Of a stretch of 64,000 nucleotides of DNA, positions 54,923 through 64,000 are shown piece by piece (position 1 is the stretch's first letter; the number at the start of each line of letters is the position of its first letter). The notes below the pieces were generated by a model. That model was not told where the DNA came from and did not search any database. It saw only the letters and a list, made by a program, of their open reading frames with translations. The position numbers and the translations under genes were made by a program. Location: the NCBI GenBank assembly GCA_021432605.1, contig MU271149.1, positions 2,356,001-2,420,000 on the forward strand, read 5' to 3'. The DNA is from Coniochaeta sp. PMI_546. Lineage: Eukaryota; Ascomycota; Sordariomycetes; Coniochaetales; Coniochaetaceae.

Positions 54923-56891
54923 ATGTCAAGTTCAGCTTCGATTCAATCCTTGAACGAGGTCCTTCCACAGCCGGAAAGACAACGGCTGTCAATTCTACAT
55001 GGACCGACAGATCCGCCGCTCGTTGATCTAACTCTAGGAGAGCTCTTGAACCTGCAATGCCTTCATTATGGCACGCGAGAGTGCCTCGTGATTCCCTGGA
55101 CTGGCGCGAGATGGACGTACAACGAACTCAACTACCAAAGCTCTCTGCTGGCTGCGGCTTTGCTGGACATGGGCATTGGTGTTGGGGATAGAGTGGGTAT
55201 TATGGCAGGGAACTGCGAGCAGTACGCAGCAGTTTTCTTTGCTGTCACGCGAATTGGAGCAATATTGGTGATCTTGAACAACACCTACACGCCAACCGAA
55301 GCCCGCTATGGCCTCGATTTCTCGGGTATGAGCTGAGTGGCGGTCGATTTTCGTCCTTGTGAGATGTGAGTGCAATACTAACGGCTATTGCGCAGAATGC
55401 AAGGTCTTCTTCACAACAAAAGCCATTGGACGTCTCGACAATACACCATTATTGGCTGAACTGGGGTTAGATCCGCAAGCACCCACGACTGTCATTCTCA
55501 GGGGCGACTCAGAAGGCTTCAGCACGTATCTCGACACGCTGCAGCGCGGCAGCAAAGCTGGACCAGACTTGCTGTATTCGGTTGAGAGCAAGGTGCTCCC
55601 ACATTTGATATGCAATCTCCAGTTCACGAGCGGAACCACTGGACATCCAAAAGCGGCAATGTTAAGCCACCAGTAAGACAACATCTACCATTCAGTTCTT
55701 CCACTCTAGCAACACTGAGAGAAGCATACTGATCACCGGCACCAGCAATATTGTGAATAACTCCAGGTTCATTGGAGACCGGATGAGGCTTGGTCCCAAC
55801 GATGCACTGTGCTGTCCTCCTCCTCTATTCCACTGTTTTGGATTGGTACTAGGGCTGATGTCCGTTGTTACACATGGAGGGAAGATTGTGTACCCTGCTG
55901 AGGTATTCGATTCGAAGGCTACATTGGCCGCGATCGTCGACGAGCAGTGCACAGCAGTCCACGGAGTTCCTGCCATGTTCGACAGCATTCTGAGTCTGCC
56001 AGAGGCGAAGGACCTCAATCCCAATCAATTGAAACTTCGAACTGGAATTATCGCTGGGGCTCCAGTACCCAGATATCTGATGGAACTGCTGGTGTCAAAG
56101 CTGGGTATGACGGAATTCACATCCAGCTACGGATTAACTGAGGCGTCACCAACCTGCTTCAACGCCTTTACCGACGATCCTATTGATGTGAGGTTGAGCA
56201 CCGTGGGTACTATTATGCCACATGCACATGCAAAGATTGTGGATCGTGATGGCCGAATCGTTCCAGTCGGTGCCCGAGGCGAACTGTGCATCTCTGGCTA
56301 CCAACTGCAGGCTGGTTACTGGAACAACTCGGAGAAGACAGCCGAGGTTATGGTCCGCGATGAATCAGGAGTCCTCTGGCTACATACAGGCGATGAGGCC
56401 GCCTTCGATGACAGGGGTTATTGCACGATCACCGGGAGGTTCAAGGACATTATCATCAGAGGCAAGTGTTGCTCTTGGACCGATGTCGACATCCGCCTGC
56501 CCCGTCGAAGACTCCAAGTTGTGCTGGGCTAACAAGAGACATCTTTCTAGGTGGCGAGAACATATACCCCCTTGAGATCGAGGAGCGCTTAGCAGCCCAT
56601 CCTTCTGTGGCAATGGCTGTTGTAATAGGGCTGCCAGATACACATTACGGAGAGGTTGTGGGTGCCTTCCTCGCGCGAGAGAATGGGAGTCCTGTACCCA
56701 CCGACGACGAGGTAAGGGATTGGGTCAGGCGCAAGCTCGGGAAACACAAGGCGCCAACTCACATTTTCTGGCTTGGTCAGAATGGGGTCCCTTACGATGT
56801 TCCCCTGACGGGAAGCGGGAAAGTCCGCAAGTTTGAGATGGCTCAGCTAGGCCGCAAACTGCTGGACGACAGGGTGAAGTCAAAACTATAG
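54923..56891 (+). CDS. sidI: Peroxisomal acyl-CoA ligase, SidI-like
   Basis: Four exons, 54923-55325, 55396-55672, 55746-56461 and 56551-56891, encode 578 aa. The ANL-superfamily motifs are all present: LQFTSGTTGHPKAAMLSHHN (P-loop), SSYGLTEASPTC, LWLHTGDEAAFDDRGYCTIT, GRFKDIIIRGGENIYPLEIE and the catalytic-Lys region TGSGKVRKFEM. The C terminus is SKL, a perfect PTS1. Acyl-CoA ligases of this type include fungal SidI, which makes mevalonyl-CoA for extracellular siderophores in peroxisomes. The SidI assignment rests on the adjacent SidF-like gene and the iron-type GATA sites upstream; by sequence alone it could be another medium-chain ligase. The third intron (56462-56550) uses a GC donor. 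Confidence 0.72.
56462..56550 (+). other. GC-AG intron in the SidI-like gene
   Basis: The exon ends ...ATCAGAG and the intron starts GCAAGT and ends TTTCTAG. Only this junction restores the invariant IIIRGGENIYP; the nearby GT (GTGTTG) gives the wrong frame. Confidence 0.8.
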
Positions 56892-57210
56892 AGACGGGTA
56901 GCTCTCCTATCGTCATCATGTACACTACTAGTGGAGGGCAGAAGCACGGTATGCTAGCAAAAGACTTCAGACACACCTCGCCATCTCTTGACAAGCCAAC
57001 AATACGCCCTGTCGCATCTCGACAACGACCGCTAGTCCATCTTACAATCTTGCTATTTGAGTGAAGACCCCAAACTTTCACCAAGGACCGCAGAGGAGTA
57101 CAATCAATTGGGGCTCACGAGCCAGTTATGCAAGTGGGCCGAGCAACACCGCTTCGCCGAGCTCGGGGGTTTCAACGGAAAAGAAGCGGGCGTTTGCCAA
57201 GCCGCTAAAA

Positions 57211-57219
57211 TTATCAGAT
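57211..57219 (-). promoter_or_regulatory. ATCTGATAA siderophore GATA-factor site
   Basis: Perfect ATCWGATAA on the minus strand, about 400 bp before the SidF-like ATG; paired with the site at 57244. Confidence 0.75.
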
Positions 57220-57243
57220 CCGCCTTCTGGCGTCCGAGTAAAG

Positions 57244-57252
57244 TTATCTGAT
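57244..57252 (-). promoter_or_regulatory. ATCAGATAA siderophore GATA-factor site
   Basis: Perfect ATCWGATAA on the minus strand, about 370 bp before the SidF-like ATG. Both sites of this pair continue with CC after the core, so they look like a tandem element. Confidence 0.75.
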
Positions 57253-57622
57253 CCGATGGTGCATCGAATCCAGTCTCATCACGGTCACATTTTGACCAAC
57301 CAACTTGTCAAGCTTCTGACACAAGGTGGGGGCGTGTGTGTGCGAATTCCTGATCCATGGGAGAAAATTATAGCCCCGGTTCGAAGAAATAAAATGGCTC
57401 AAGCACACGTGTACCGAAGTTGCAGGAATCAGGAGGCCTCGTTATACAGATTCGCCCTGAATGCAATGCAGCTGTGCAATAAAGCGAGCGTGACTTCGTT
57501 GTCCCGTTCGGTTCTCCTTCCAAGACGACTGCATGTCATGGCAGCAAGTTCAGGGTCCACACTGGCTTATCTGCTGTTCTCACCATTTTCTCTGAGCAAA
57601 CAGGACAAGCCCAGACTTCATC

Positions 57623-59001
57623 ATGACAACTCGACGACTAGGCGACTACGCTGTGTCGCAGGACCCCGTTCTAAAATTGCCTCACCCCTATCTCACTTCG
57701 TATCGTGTTCATAACGCAGAGGGCTCCGGACTCTACAAGCTCAAAATCGACGACGAGACCACACTCGGCGCAGCAAATCTGGGAGAGTCTTCTATTATAT
57801 TTACCGAGCCTGAGGACTTGAGGTCGGGTGACAGACCGGATGACTCCAACAACACGGCTTGGGCAAGAGCGCGACGCAGCCCTCTAGTCGCCGTTCAATG
57901 GAAACGAGACCAACAACCGGTGGTCTCTGCGGTATGGCTGTTGATCTATGTGGTCTTTACCATTCGTCCGGGTGAGGAGTTCTTCCGCCTGAAGATGCAA
58001 GGACCGGGCGCAGACTCTCTGGCTGCACAACTCAAAACCATCGCCTTGGCAATTGATCATCCACAGCCACTCAAGAATGGCGAAGTCAATGTTACGAAGA
58101 ACTCTGAGGAGCTTCTTGTTCTGCGCGGGTCCTTCTGGCAAGGGGCAGGGTCGCCTTTCGGCCCTCGGCCGATATGGGTCCTCGACGATAAGGATTTACG
58201 GCCAGAAAACCGCATTTCTTCCTACCCTTTAACACCAGTGGACTATACAATGACATTCAATCCTCCTGCGGCCCTATGCTGGCATCCAAGGCGACCCGTG
58301 AAGCCGAGACCCGGCTCTGTGATCTACAGTCGATATATTCCTCACCTCAAAGAAAACTTTTCCATGGAAGCACTTGACTATGAGAACAAAGAGCACCTGC
58401 AGCTCTTCCATCAGTGGCAGAATGATCCGCGCGTGTCCCAGGGCTGGAACCAGACCGGTACGTTGGACCAGCATCGAACCTATCTTCGACAGGTTCATGA
58501 GGATCCACATCAACTTGCGATATTAGGCAAGTTCGAGGATACATACTTTGCCTACTTTGAGGTATATTGGGCAAAAGTGAGCACTGCAACTCCAACTCAT
58601 CTTGGAACATAGCTAATGGATGTGATTGTTTTGCGTAGGAGGATCGTCTAGGCGGTTATTACACCCCGGGAGATTTTGATCGAGGTCGGTACAGTTTGGT
58701 TGGAGATGTGAGATTCCGCGGTCCTCATCGCGTCAGTGCATGGTGGTCAAGCTTGATGCATTACCTGTTCCTAGACGATCCTAGGACCATGTACGTGGTG
58801 GGGGAGCCAAAGTACACCAACACCTCTGTCCTAATGTATGACCTGATGCACGGCTTTGGGTTGGACAAATTTGTCGATCTGCCAGACAAACGATCCGCAT
58901 TTGTGAGGTGCTCGCGGGAGAGATTCTTCCAGCTATGCCCGCTGGACGAGAATCCCAAGGTTATGGGTGGGACTATGGTGGGATTGGTCCCCAAACTCTA
59001 A
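57623..59001 (+). CDS. sidF: N5-hydroxyornithine acyltransferase, SidF-like
   Basis: Exons 57623-58576 and 58639-59001 (62-nt intron) encode 438 aa. The C-terminal half is the siderophore-type GNAT acyltransferase domain (IucB/RhbD-like): [100 protein letters not shown] and [12 protein letters not shown]. The N-terminal half is the less conserved part seen in fungal SidF and SidL. SidF moves anhydromevalonyl from CoA to N5-hydroxyornithine, giving the building block of fusarinines and TAFC. The C terminus is PKL, a variant PTS1, agreeing with the known peroxisomal location of SidF. Length is close to known SidF proteins. An alternative is a SidL-like N5-acetylase, but SidL lacks a peroxisomal tail. 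Confidence 0.82.
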
Positions 59002-59235
59002 AAGTAGGTATAGAGGTCAAATCTAGTGGCTGATGCATTGAGCCTTCTTGTGGCCAAGCCCTTCTGAGCGGACTATAATTGAAAGGCAGACCCCATCTCA
59101 GAACTTCAAAGCATTGTATAGAATACTCTTGTACATTGACGCACAGAAGCTACCTTAAAACTATCGAAAAGAAGTGACATCCCCAGCCGCTCATGTCGCT
59201 GACTATTTCAGCATTCATACCGAACTCCGTGAAAG

Positions 59236-60751
59236 CTATGCCTTTAGCCCGAGCTGGAGATAATTCCAACAAACTGTATCTACGTCAGCTTGAAGATTTC
59301 GTAACCGAAGAAAAGGACGCTTACTCGTGAACCCTAAGTCTTTCCCGAAAAAGGCTTCCATCACATCCTCTCCAGAACTGATGCCGCCCTCTGGCCAGTA
59401 TGAGACGGCTTGCTTGCCAATCGCGAGTCCAATCATAGGCTGAATCTCGTCCAACGTTACAAACTCAGGCACAGAACCTGACAACCTTTGCCTGAAAAGT
59501 TGGTTGATGTTCACCGCCGCCAAATATCCCATATGCATCGCGGAGCCACAGCGTTTGATACCAGACCATTTAGCCAGATCTCCAATAGCAAAATGTTCCG
59601 AAGAGTTTGGAATATCACCTGAGAATGACAGGCTATGATTTATCAGTGGGAGCATGCTGAAATCGGTCTCTGCTACTTACTTGGGGTGGATTTTCACATA
59701 TCCTTCCATATCCAGAGCCGATTGGGGTATGTAAGTTGTGGCCGGTACGCTTTTCGAAATTGCCATAATGACCTCGCTGGCTCTCATCACATGTGCATTG
59801 TTGAACCTCAATTCGAAACACTTCGACTGGTTCTCTGTCTTGACCTCGTGAACAGCCTCGAGACGATGCGACATGAGCACATGAACATTAGCTTCACGAA
59901 CCAGCTCCAGGGCCTTATCTTTCACTTCATCCGGCAACGGCTCAGCAGACAGTAATTTATCTCTCGAATGGACGAGAGTCACCTCAGTGTGTGGTTGGAT
60001 CAATTTCAGCTCTGTAGCCATCTCGATGCCAACAGCCCCTGTAATTGTAATAACCGGTTCAGCATGAGGACTCGTAAAGTCAAGGTGATCATGTTCCAGA
60101 AACATACCTCCTCCCACGACCACAACTCCGAGTTTAGCATCCTGAACGTTGCGTAGGTGATCTCCAACCTCAAACAAGTATTGCTTGCGCCGCAGCGATT
60201 GAGGCACGACAGGCCATGCCCTCCTTAGTCCAGTTGCAGCCACAAGATAGTCGTATTCCAACTGCAGTTCTTCAGTGCTGTTATGAGTGGCTACTGAAGC
60301 AATCTTGCTCGAAGTATTGAGGCCCCGAACACTTCCTTGAATAAGCCGGATGTTGGGCATCTGGAGTGCTGATATGTTCTTATATTCCACCCATGCTTTC
60401 TCCGCGTAACTCTCCGATGCCAGAGCAAGCGGGGAGCCAATGGTATGATCTTCGATCGTCAGCCTTGAGTAGTGAATTAAGAGTGTTTCACCAGGGCCAT
60501 GATAAAGACGGCAAAGGACCATCGTAAGGTCACTTACAAAAACCATCACGCTCATCCACTATGGTGATATCTGCACGGGTTTCTATTTCCGAAGCCACGG
60601 TCTCTAGTGGATCATCGCTCTTATTCCCACACCGTGGATGTCTGTTGAGACAAAGGTCATGTAGATTCAGGGCTGCAGATAGGCCTGCATAAGAGCCACC
60701 GAGTACTAGTACCCTGAAGGGTCGAGTTGCATCAACCAAATTAGAACCCAT
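59236..60751 (-). CDS. AIF-like FAD/NAD(P)H oxidoreductase
   Basis: Four exons, 60751-60538, 60449-60108, 60038-59681 and 59632-59236, encode 436 aa. The FAD motif is VLVLGGSYAGLSAALNL near residue 15. DERDGFYHTIGSPLALASES and LEYDYLVAATGLRRAWP are typical of the fungal AIF/AMID (pyridine nucleotide-disulfide oxidoreductase) group. The NAD(P) motif LGVVVVGGGAVGIEMATELK is rebuilt across an intron, and the second FAD-binding Asp lies in HFAIGDLAKW. No redox-active CxxC is visible. A perfect siderophore-type GATA site lies 437 bp upstream, and the gene is next to the SidF-like gene. A role in ferric-siderophore or quinone reduction is an inference from that setting. Confidence 0.85.
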
Positions 60752-61504
60752 TTGGCAGAGTAAGGCTTTAGACACGTGCTAGGCTCGTATGAACTTCCGA
60801 AACCCTGCGGTCCGTGATGAGCCGTTACTTGATCTGGTTCGTGGACTGGATTACTTGGAGAATGGCAGCTTCTCAATCTTTAAGTGGAAGGACATATGCA
60901 GCTAAAGGGGCTCTTCAGCACTGAAGAGCAACCCTCTTGGTGTTTGGGCGCGGCTTGGTCCTCCCGGACCGATCAGACCTTGGCCCTTTGAAATCATTGG
61001 CAAAGCACGTTATGGAACTCCGAGTTCCACACGGTCAGTACTCGCCTGTCCGGCATCGGCTTGATGGCTTTCGACCTTACCTCTCCAGTCTCCACTAGCT
61101 AGCGCTTAGAACACGATTCCGGGCCAGCTCAGATGTCGCACAAGCTTACAGGGATGCTTGTCCGGTGGATTGGCATCCACCTCAATCTTATCAGATCATC
61201 GGTATGACCAGGATGCGGAATCCGCTATCAACTCGTTGGCTCTGCAATGGGTCAAGATGCGCCGGCTCGATTGAGCGGACGCTGCGTGTCCCACGTGTGA
61301 TGCTGGAAGTCACAAACCATGAGTCACGCCGAGACAATGCTCTTGTATCGCTCAATTTATGCATATTTTCACGACTCTTGCTAATCTCCCTTACCCACGA
61401 CTAGGTCTAACTAACCAAGCTTCCACATCTTGCGCAACCGCGAAGCAAATCTGTATCGAAGTTAACTTGCACCGACATGATGAACTAATGAACCAAGCTA
61501 CATC
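60752..61504. other. Promoter region of the AIF-like oxidoreductase
   Basis: No gene recognised. It contains one perfect GATA site at 61188. Confidence 0.45.
61188..61196 (-). promoter_or_regulatory. ATCTGATAA siderophore GATA-factor site
   Basis: Perfect ATCWGATAA, 437 bp upstream of the minus-strand AIF-like gene. The core lies on the same strand as that gene. Confidence 0.7.
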
Positions 61505-62742
61505 TCAGCTCCATCTCAACACTGCTTTGATGGCCTTCCCAGATTTGGTGTCTTCCATAGCCTGCTTGAAATCGTTGACATCATAAACAGTTGTTAGTTT
61601 CTCTAGCGGAAGGTTGCCGTTGGCGTGCATGTCTATGAGGTAGGGGATGAACTGCCACAGCTAGGTGTTAGCCAAGCTCTCTGAGCCACTTGTTGAACTG
61701 TCTCACGATGGGCTGACTTTTGACGGCTGGCTGTCCCCTTCAGTGCAACCGACATATTCCTTGCCAAAGGTTAGGTGCTCCATAATGTCAATGGAGACAT
61801 GGTTTCCAGGGCCGGGGGCGCCGACGGTAGCAGCTCTCCCTCTGGAACCAAGCGCATCTATCATGGTCCCAACCACGGTAGGGACGCCGGTGCAATCGAC
61901 TGCGAAATCAACACCATGAGGTGGGCATATAGACCGGATCTGGCTCAAGACGTCGACATCTGAGCCTAGGACTCCATGTGTCGCACCTAAACTTCTTGCC
62001 AGGTCGAGGCGGCTGCGCTGCAGATCAATCGCGATGATAGTCCTCGCGCCCCTCATCTTGCCTGCCATCACGGCTGCCATGCCAACAGAGCCGACACCGA
62101 AAACTGCAAGAGTACTTCCGGGACGAAGGTTCAAGGAGTTCAGGACCGCGCCGGCCCCAGTCTGGATACCGCATCCTAGGGAAGCGAATAACTCCAGGTT
62201 GGTGTTTGACGACACTTTGATAACGCTGGACCTATGCACGATAGCCTGCCTGGAGAATGAGCTCTGCCCGAAGAAGGAAGAATAGAATGGCTTTCCGTCC
62301 TTCGCTGATAATATAGCAGCAGATCCGTCAGGCCTTTGGCCCCCGAAGTTTCTGTCGTTGAAGGTATGGCAGTATGCAGGATGCCCAGATTGGCATTCGG
62401 CACATGCTTCGCAATGCGAGAAAGAGAGCAGCACCTTGTCTCCCTTGGTAACTGAACTCACTTCCTCTCCGGTCTCTATTACCACTCCAGCACCTGTTAT
62501 TCATGTTGTCAGATAGGTGGTTCTAGCTTCGAGATATGTATCAACGAACCCTCATGGCCCAGTACCGCGTTTGGAGCACAAGGCAGCTTCCCCACGGCGC
62601 ACGATAAATCTGAATGGCAAATCCCTGACGCATGCACCTGGACGAGCACTTCGTCTGGCTGTAGGTCAGCCAAATAGACTTCGCGTAGCTCGAAGTTTCC
62701 GTCGAGTTGTGGAACAACCAAGGCCGTGGTTGTTCTGGACAT
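61505..62742 (-). CDS. Zinc-dependent alcohol dehydrogenase
   Basis: Exons 62742-62550, 62493-61718 and 61651-61505 encode 371 aa. The catalytic zinc ligand is in GICHSDLSC and the family motif GHEGAGVV is rebuilt across the first intron. The structural-zinc loop has HCEACAECQSGHPAYC (four Cys). Then come LGCGIQTGAGAVLNSL and the cofactor motif VFGVGSVGMAAVMAGK followed by IIAIDLQRSRLDLA, where the Asp favours NAD. The last exon adds FIPYLIDMHANGNLPLEKLT and GKAIKAVLR, so the gene is complete. It resembles aryl-alcohol dehydrogenases of the medium-chain superfamily. Substrate unknown. The P450 lies upstream on the same strand. Confidence 0.92.
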
Positions 62743-63311
62743 GCTGAGTATGAATCTGAATCAAATTTGAGGTGCTTGACTGGATTGACGTTTGTTTCTG
62801 TCAAACCTATAATGAAAGGCCAAATGCTCTTATGTACAGTCCAGCACGTGAAAAGCAACATCACGAGCAGTGCACGATCCGCGCGGCAAGTCCATATCTC
62901 CCTGCGTGGCTGTCCCGAGCAGCGGAACCGAGTGGGCTTGCGGAGTGGCTGTGGGATGGAACTAACGCCGTAGCGCCCGCTCCCCGCACTTGTCGAGTAT
63001 CCATCACCTGGGATGCCCCGTCGAGGTCAAGGTCCAAGTCTACATGTAAGGTAGATTTATTTGGTTCATGTGAGAAACCGTGTACCGCGCACAAGCAAGC
63101 GTTTCGGGTTCTGGTAAGACGCGAGTGGTTCAGAACGCCAGGCTTCCCAGCGAAGGTATGTGGCTGCATGTTGCCGTTGAGCGTGGGTTTACAGCTGATC
63201 TGTCACTATGCTTCTCATTACACGAATTGCAAGAATATCTTTGACAAGCCTATTCTATTGCAGACAAAGGTATCGCAGAAGATGGTGCATGACCAATCAT
63301 CGGCAGTGTGA
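62743..63311. other. Gap between alcohol dehydrogenase and P450
   Basis: Promoter of the alcohol dehydrogenase and 3' flank of the P450. No ATCWGATAA site is seen. Confidence 0.4.
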
Positions 63312-64000
63312 CTATTTTCTGGCAATTGAGGAGATAGGCTGTGTTTTCCACTGCTGTGTTTCCGGATCCAAGCATTCTTTCTCTGCCGCCTTCCACTCTC
63401 TGATGACCAAGTCAGCCCGCTCCTTGGACCGGGGCGTGATTTTCGCTTGGAATACCTCCGGCATACAGACAAACCCTTGCGTCAATCTCTCTTGATTTGG
63501 TATGATGGGCTGTCCTTTGTCGTCAATCGCAGGCTCGATGTTGAAAGCCCAGAGCATCCGCGACATCCCGAGGAAGAGACTGCGCTCGGCGACGTGGATC
63601 CCGGGGCATATTCGACGCCCGGCGCCAAATGTGAATTGGTCACGTTTCGACGCCTCTGGGTTTGCTGCGGCATCTGCCAGGCTTTGGCGGTCATCTCTGT
63701 AACGGTCTGGGTTGAATTTTCGCGGTTCCGGGTGACGGGAAGGGTCCATATGAATGCTCCAGACATTGTTCATGACACCAGCATTCTTCGGAATGAGAAA
63801 TCCTTCGTAGTAGTCGTCTTGAATGACTGCGTGAGGAACCGCTCCCAAAATTGTCGTCGGCATCCAACGAAGAGTCTCTTTCATACAAGCCCTGATGTAC
63901 TGGAGGTCAGAGTCGTCATCCATGGTGGGGAGCCTACTGAGGCCAACAACTCGATCAATCTCTTCTTGGGCCTTTCTTTGCACTTCGGGATAGAGCAACA
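63312..64000 (-). CDS. Cytochrome P450, C-terminal part (cut by window edge)
   Basis: The last 229 codons of a P450; the gene continues past the window end. Visible motifs are the K-helix E-x-x-R (MKETLRWMPT), the meander (PRKFNPDRYRDD) and the heme-binding loop F-x2-G-x-R-x-C-x-G as FTFGAGRRICPGIHVAERSL with the axial Cys intact. The text is like fungal CYPs related to O-methylsterigmatocystin oxidoreductase. The closing tail is rich in Lys and Glu. Substrate unknown. With the alcohol dehydrogenase downstream it may oxidise an alcohol or aromatic group in a secondary-metabolite or detoxification pathway. Confidence 0.9.
   Translation of the reverse strand, partial: LLYPEVQRKAQEEIDRVVGLSRLPTMDDDSDLQYIRACMKETLRWMPTTILGAVPHAVIQDDYYEGFLIPKNAGVMNNVWSIHMDPSRHPEPRKFNPDRYRDDRQSLADAAANPEASKRDQFTFGAGRRICPGIHVAERSLFLGMSRMLWAFNIEPAIDDKGQPIIPNQERLTQGFVCMPEVFQAKITPRSKERADLVIREWKAAEKECLDPETQQWKTQPISSIARK

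Larger units (their letters stand above)
56892..57622. other. Promoter region of the SidF-like gene
   Basis: No coding sequence recognised. Two perfect GATA sites lie at 57211 and 57244, 25 bp apart. Confidence 0.5.

Overview
The window comes from a filamentous ascomycete (Pezizomycotina). Genes are dense on both strands. Introns are short (about 50-130 nt), GT-AG, with CTAAC/CTGAC-type branch sites. The gene families are typically fungal: DUF1996, a LaeA-like methyltransferase, a SidF-type acyltransferase, and a Fat1-type acyl-CoA synthetase. I cannot fix the class. There is no sign of a transposon, virus-like element, rRNA or convincing tRNA gene. Exon models below were built by hand from splice signals, reading frame and family conservation.

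Layout. 0.1-0.7 kb: a fungal protein-kinase gene that has lost its catalytic core. 2.4-4.8 kb: a Tgl3/4/5-type patatin lipase. 6.0-8.9 kb: an alpha/beta hydrolase facing a FAD monooxygenase. 9.1-10.3 kb: two small conserved-looking proteins. 11.0-12.7 kb: a Baeyer-Villiger-type monooxygenase. 13.4-21.7 kb: an O-fucosyltransferase-like membrane protein, an HSL-type esterase, a secreted acid phosphatase and a CocE/NonD hydrolase. 22.1-28.9 kb: a J-protein, a mitochondrial coiled-coil protein, a TPR protein and a six-exon LaeA-like methyltransferase. 29.2-33.3 kb: a secreted DUF1996 protein and a 1-Cys peroxiredoxin. 35.3-43.8 kb: a Kelch/BTB Ral2-like protein, a Fat1-like acyl-CoA synthetase and the GPI-transamidase subunit PIG-S. 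44.1-49.2 kb: an 11-exon MFS transporter divergent from a secreted arylsulfatase.

The most interesting part is 50.8-61.2 kb. The first gene encodes about 18 tandem Cys/His modules (C-x4-C-xn-C-x2-H), followed by a charged helical tail. All three of its introns split a module-terminal His codon in the same phase. Next comes a probable extracellular-siderophore module: a SidI-like acyl-CoA ligase ending in SKL, a SidF-like hydroxyornithine acyltransferase ending in PKL, and an AIF-like FAD oxidoreductase. Six perfect ATCWGATAA sites, the core of the fungal iron-repression GATA factor site, lie in the gaps upstream of these three genes. I found none elsewhere in the window. This implies one iron-regulated unit and suggests that the AIF-like oxidoreductase is a new siderophore or iron-handling component.

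The right end (61.5-64 kb) has a zinc alcohol dehydrogenase and the C-terminal part of a cytochrome P450 that runs off the window. They may be the edge of another metabolic cluster.
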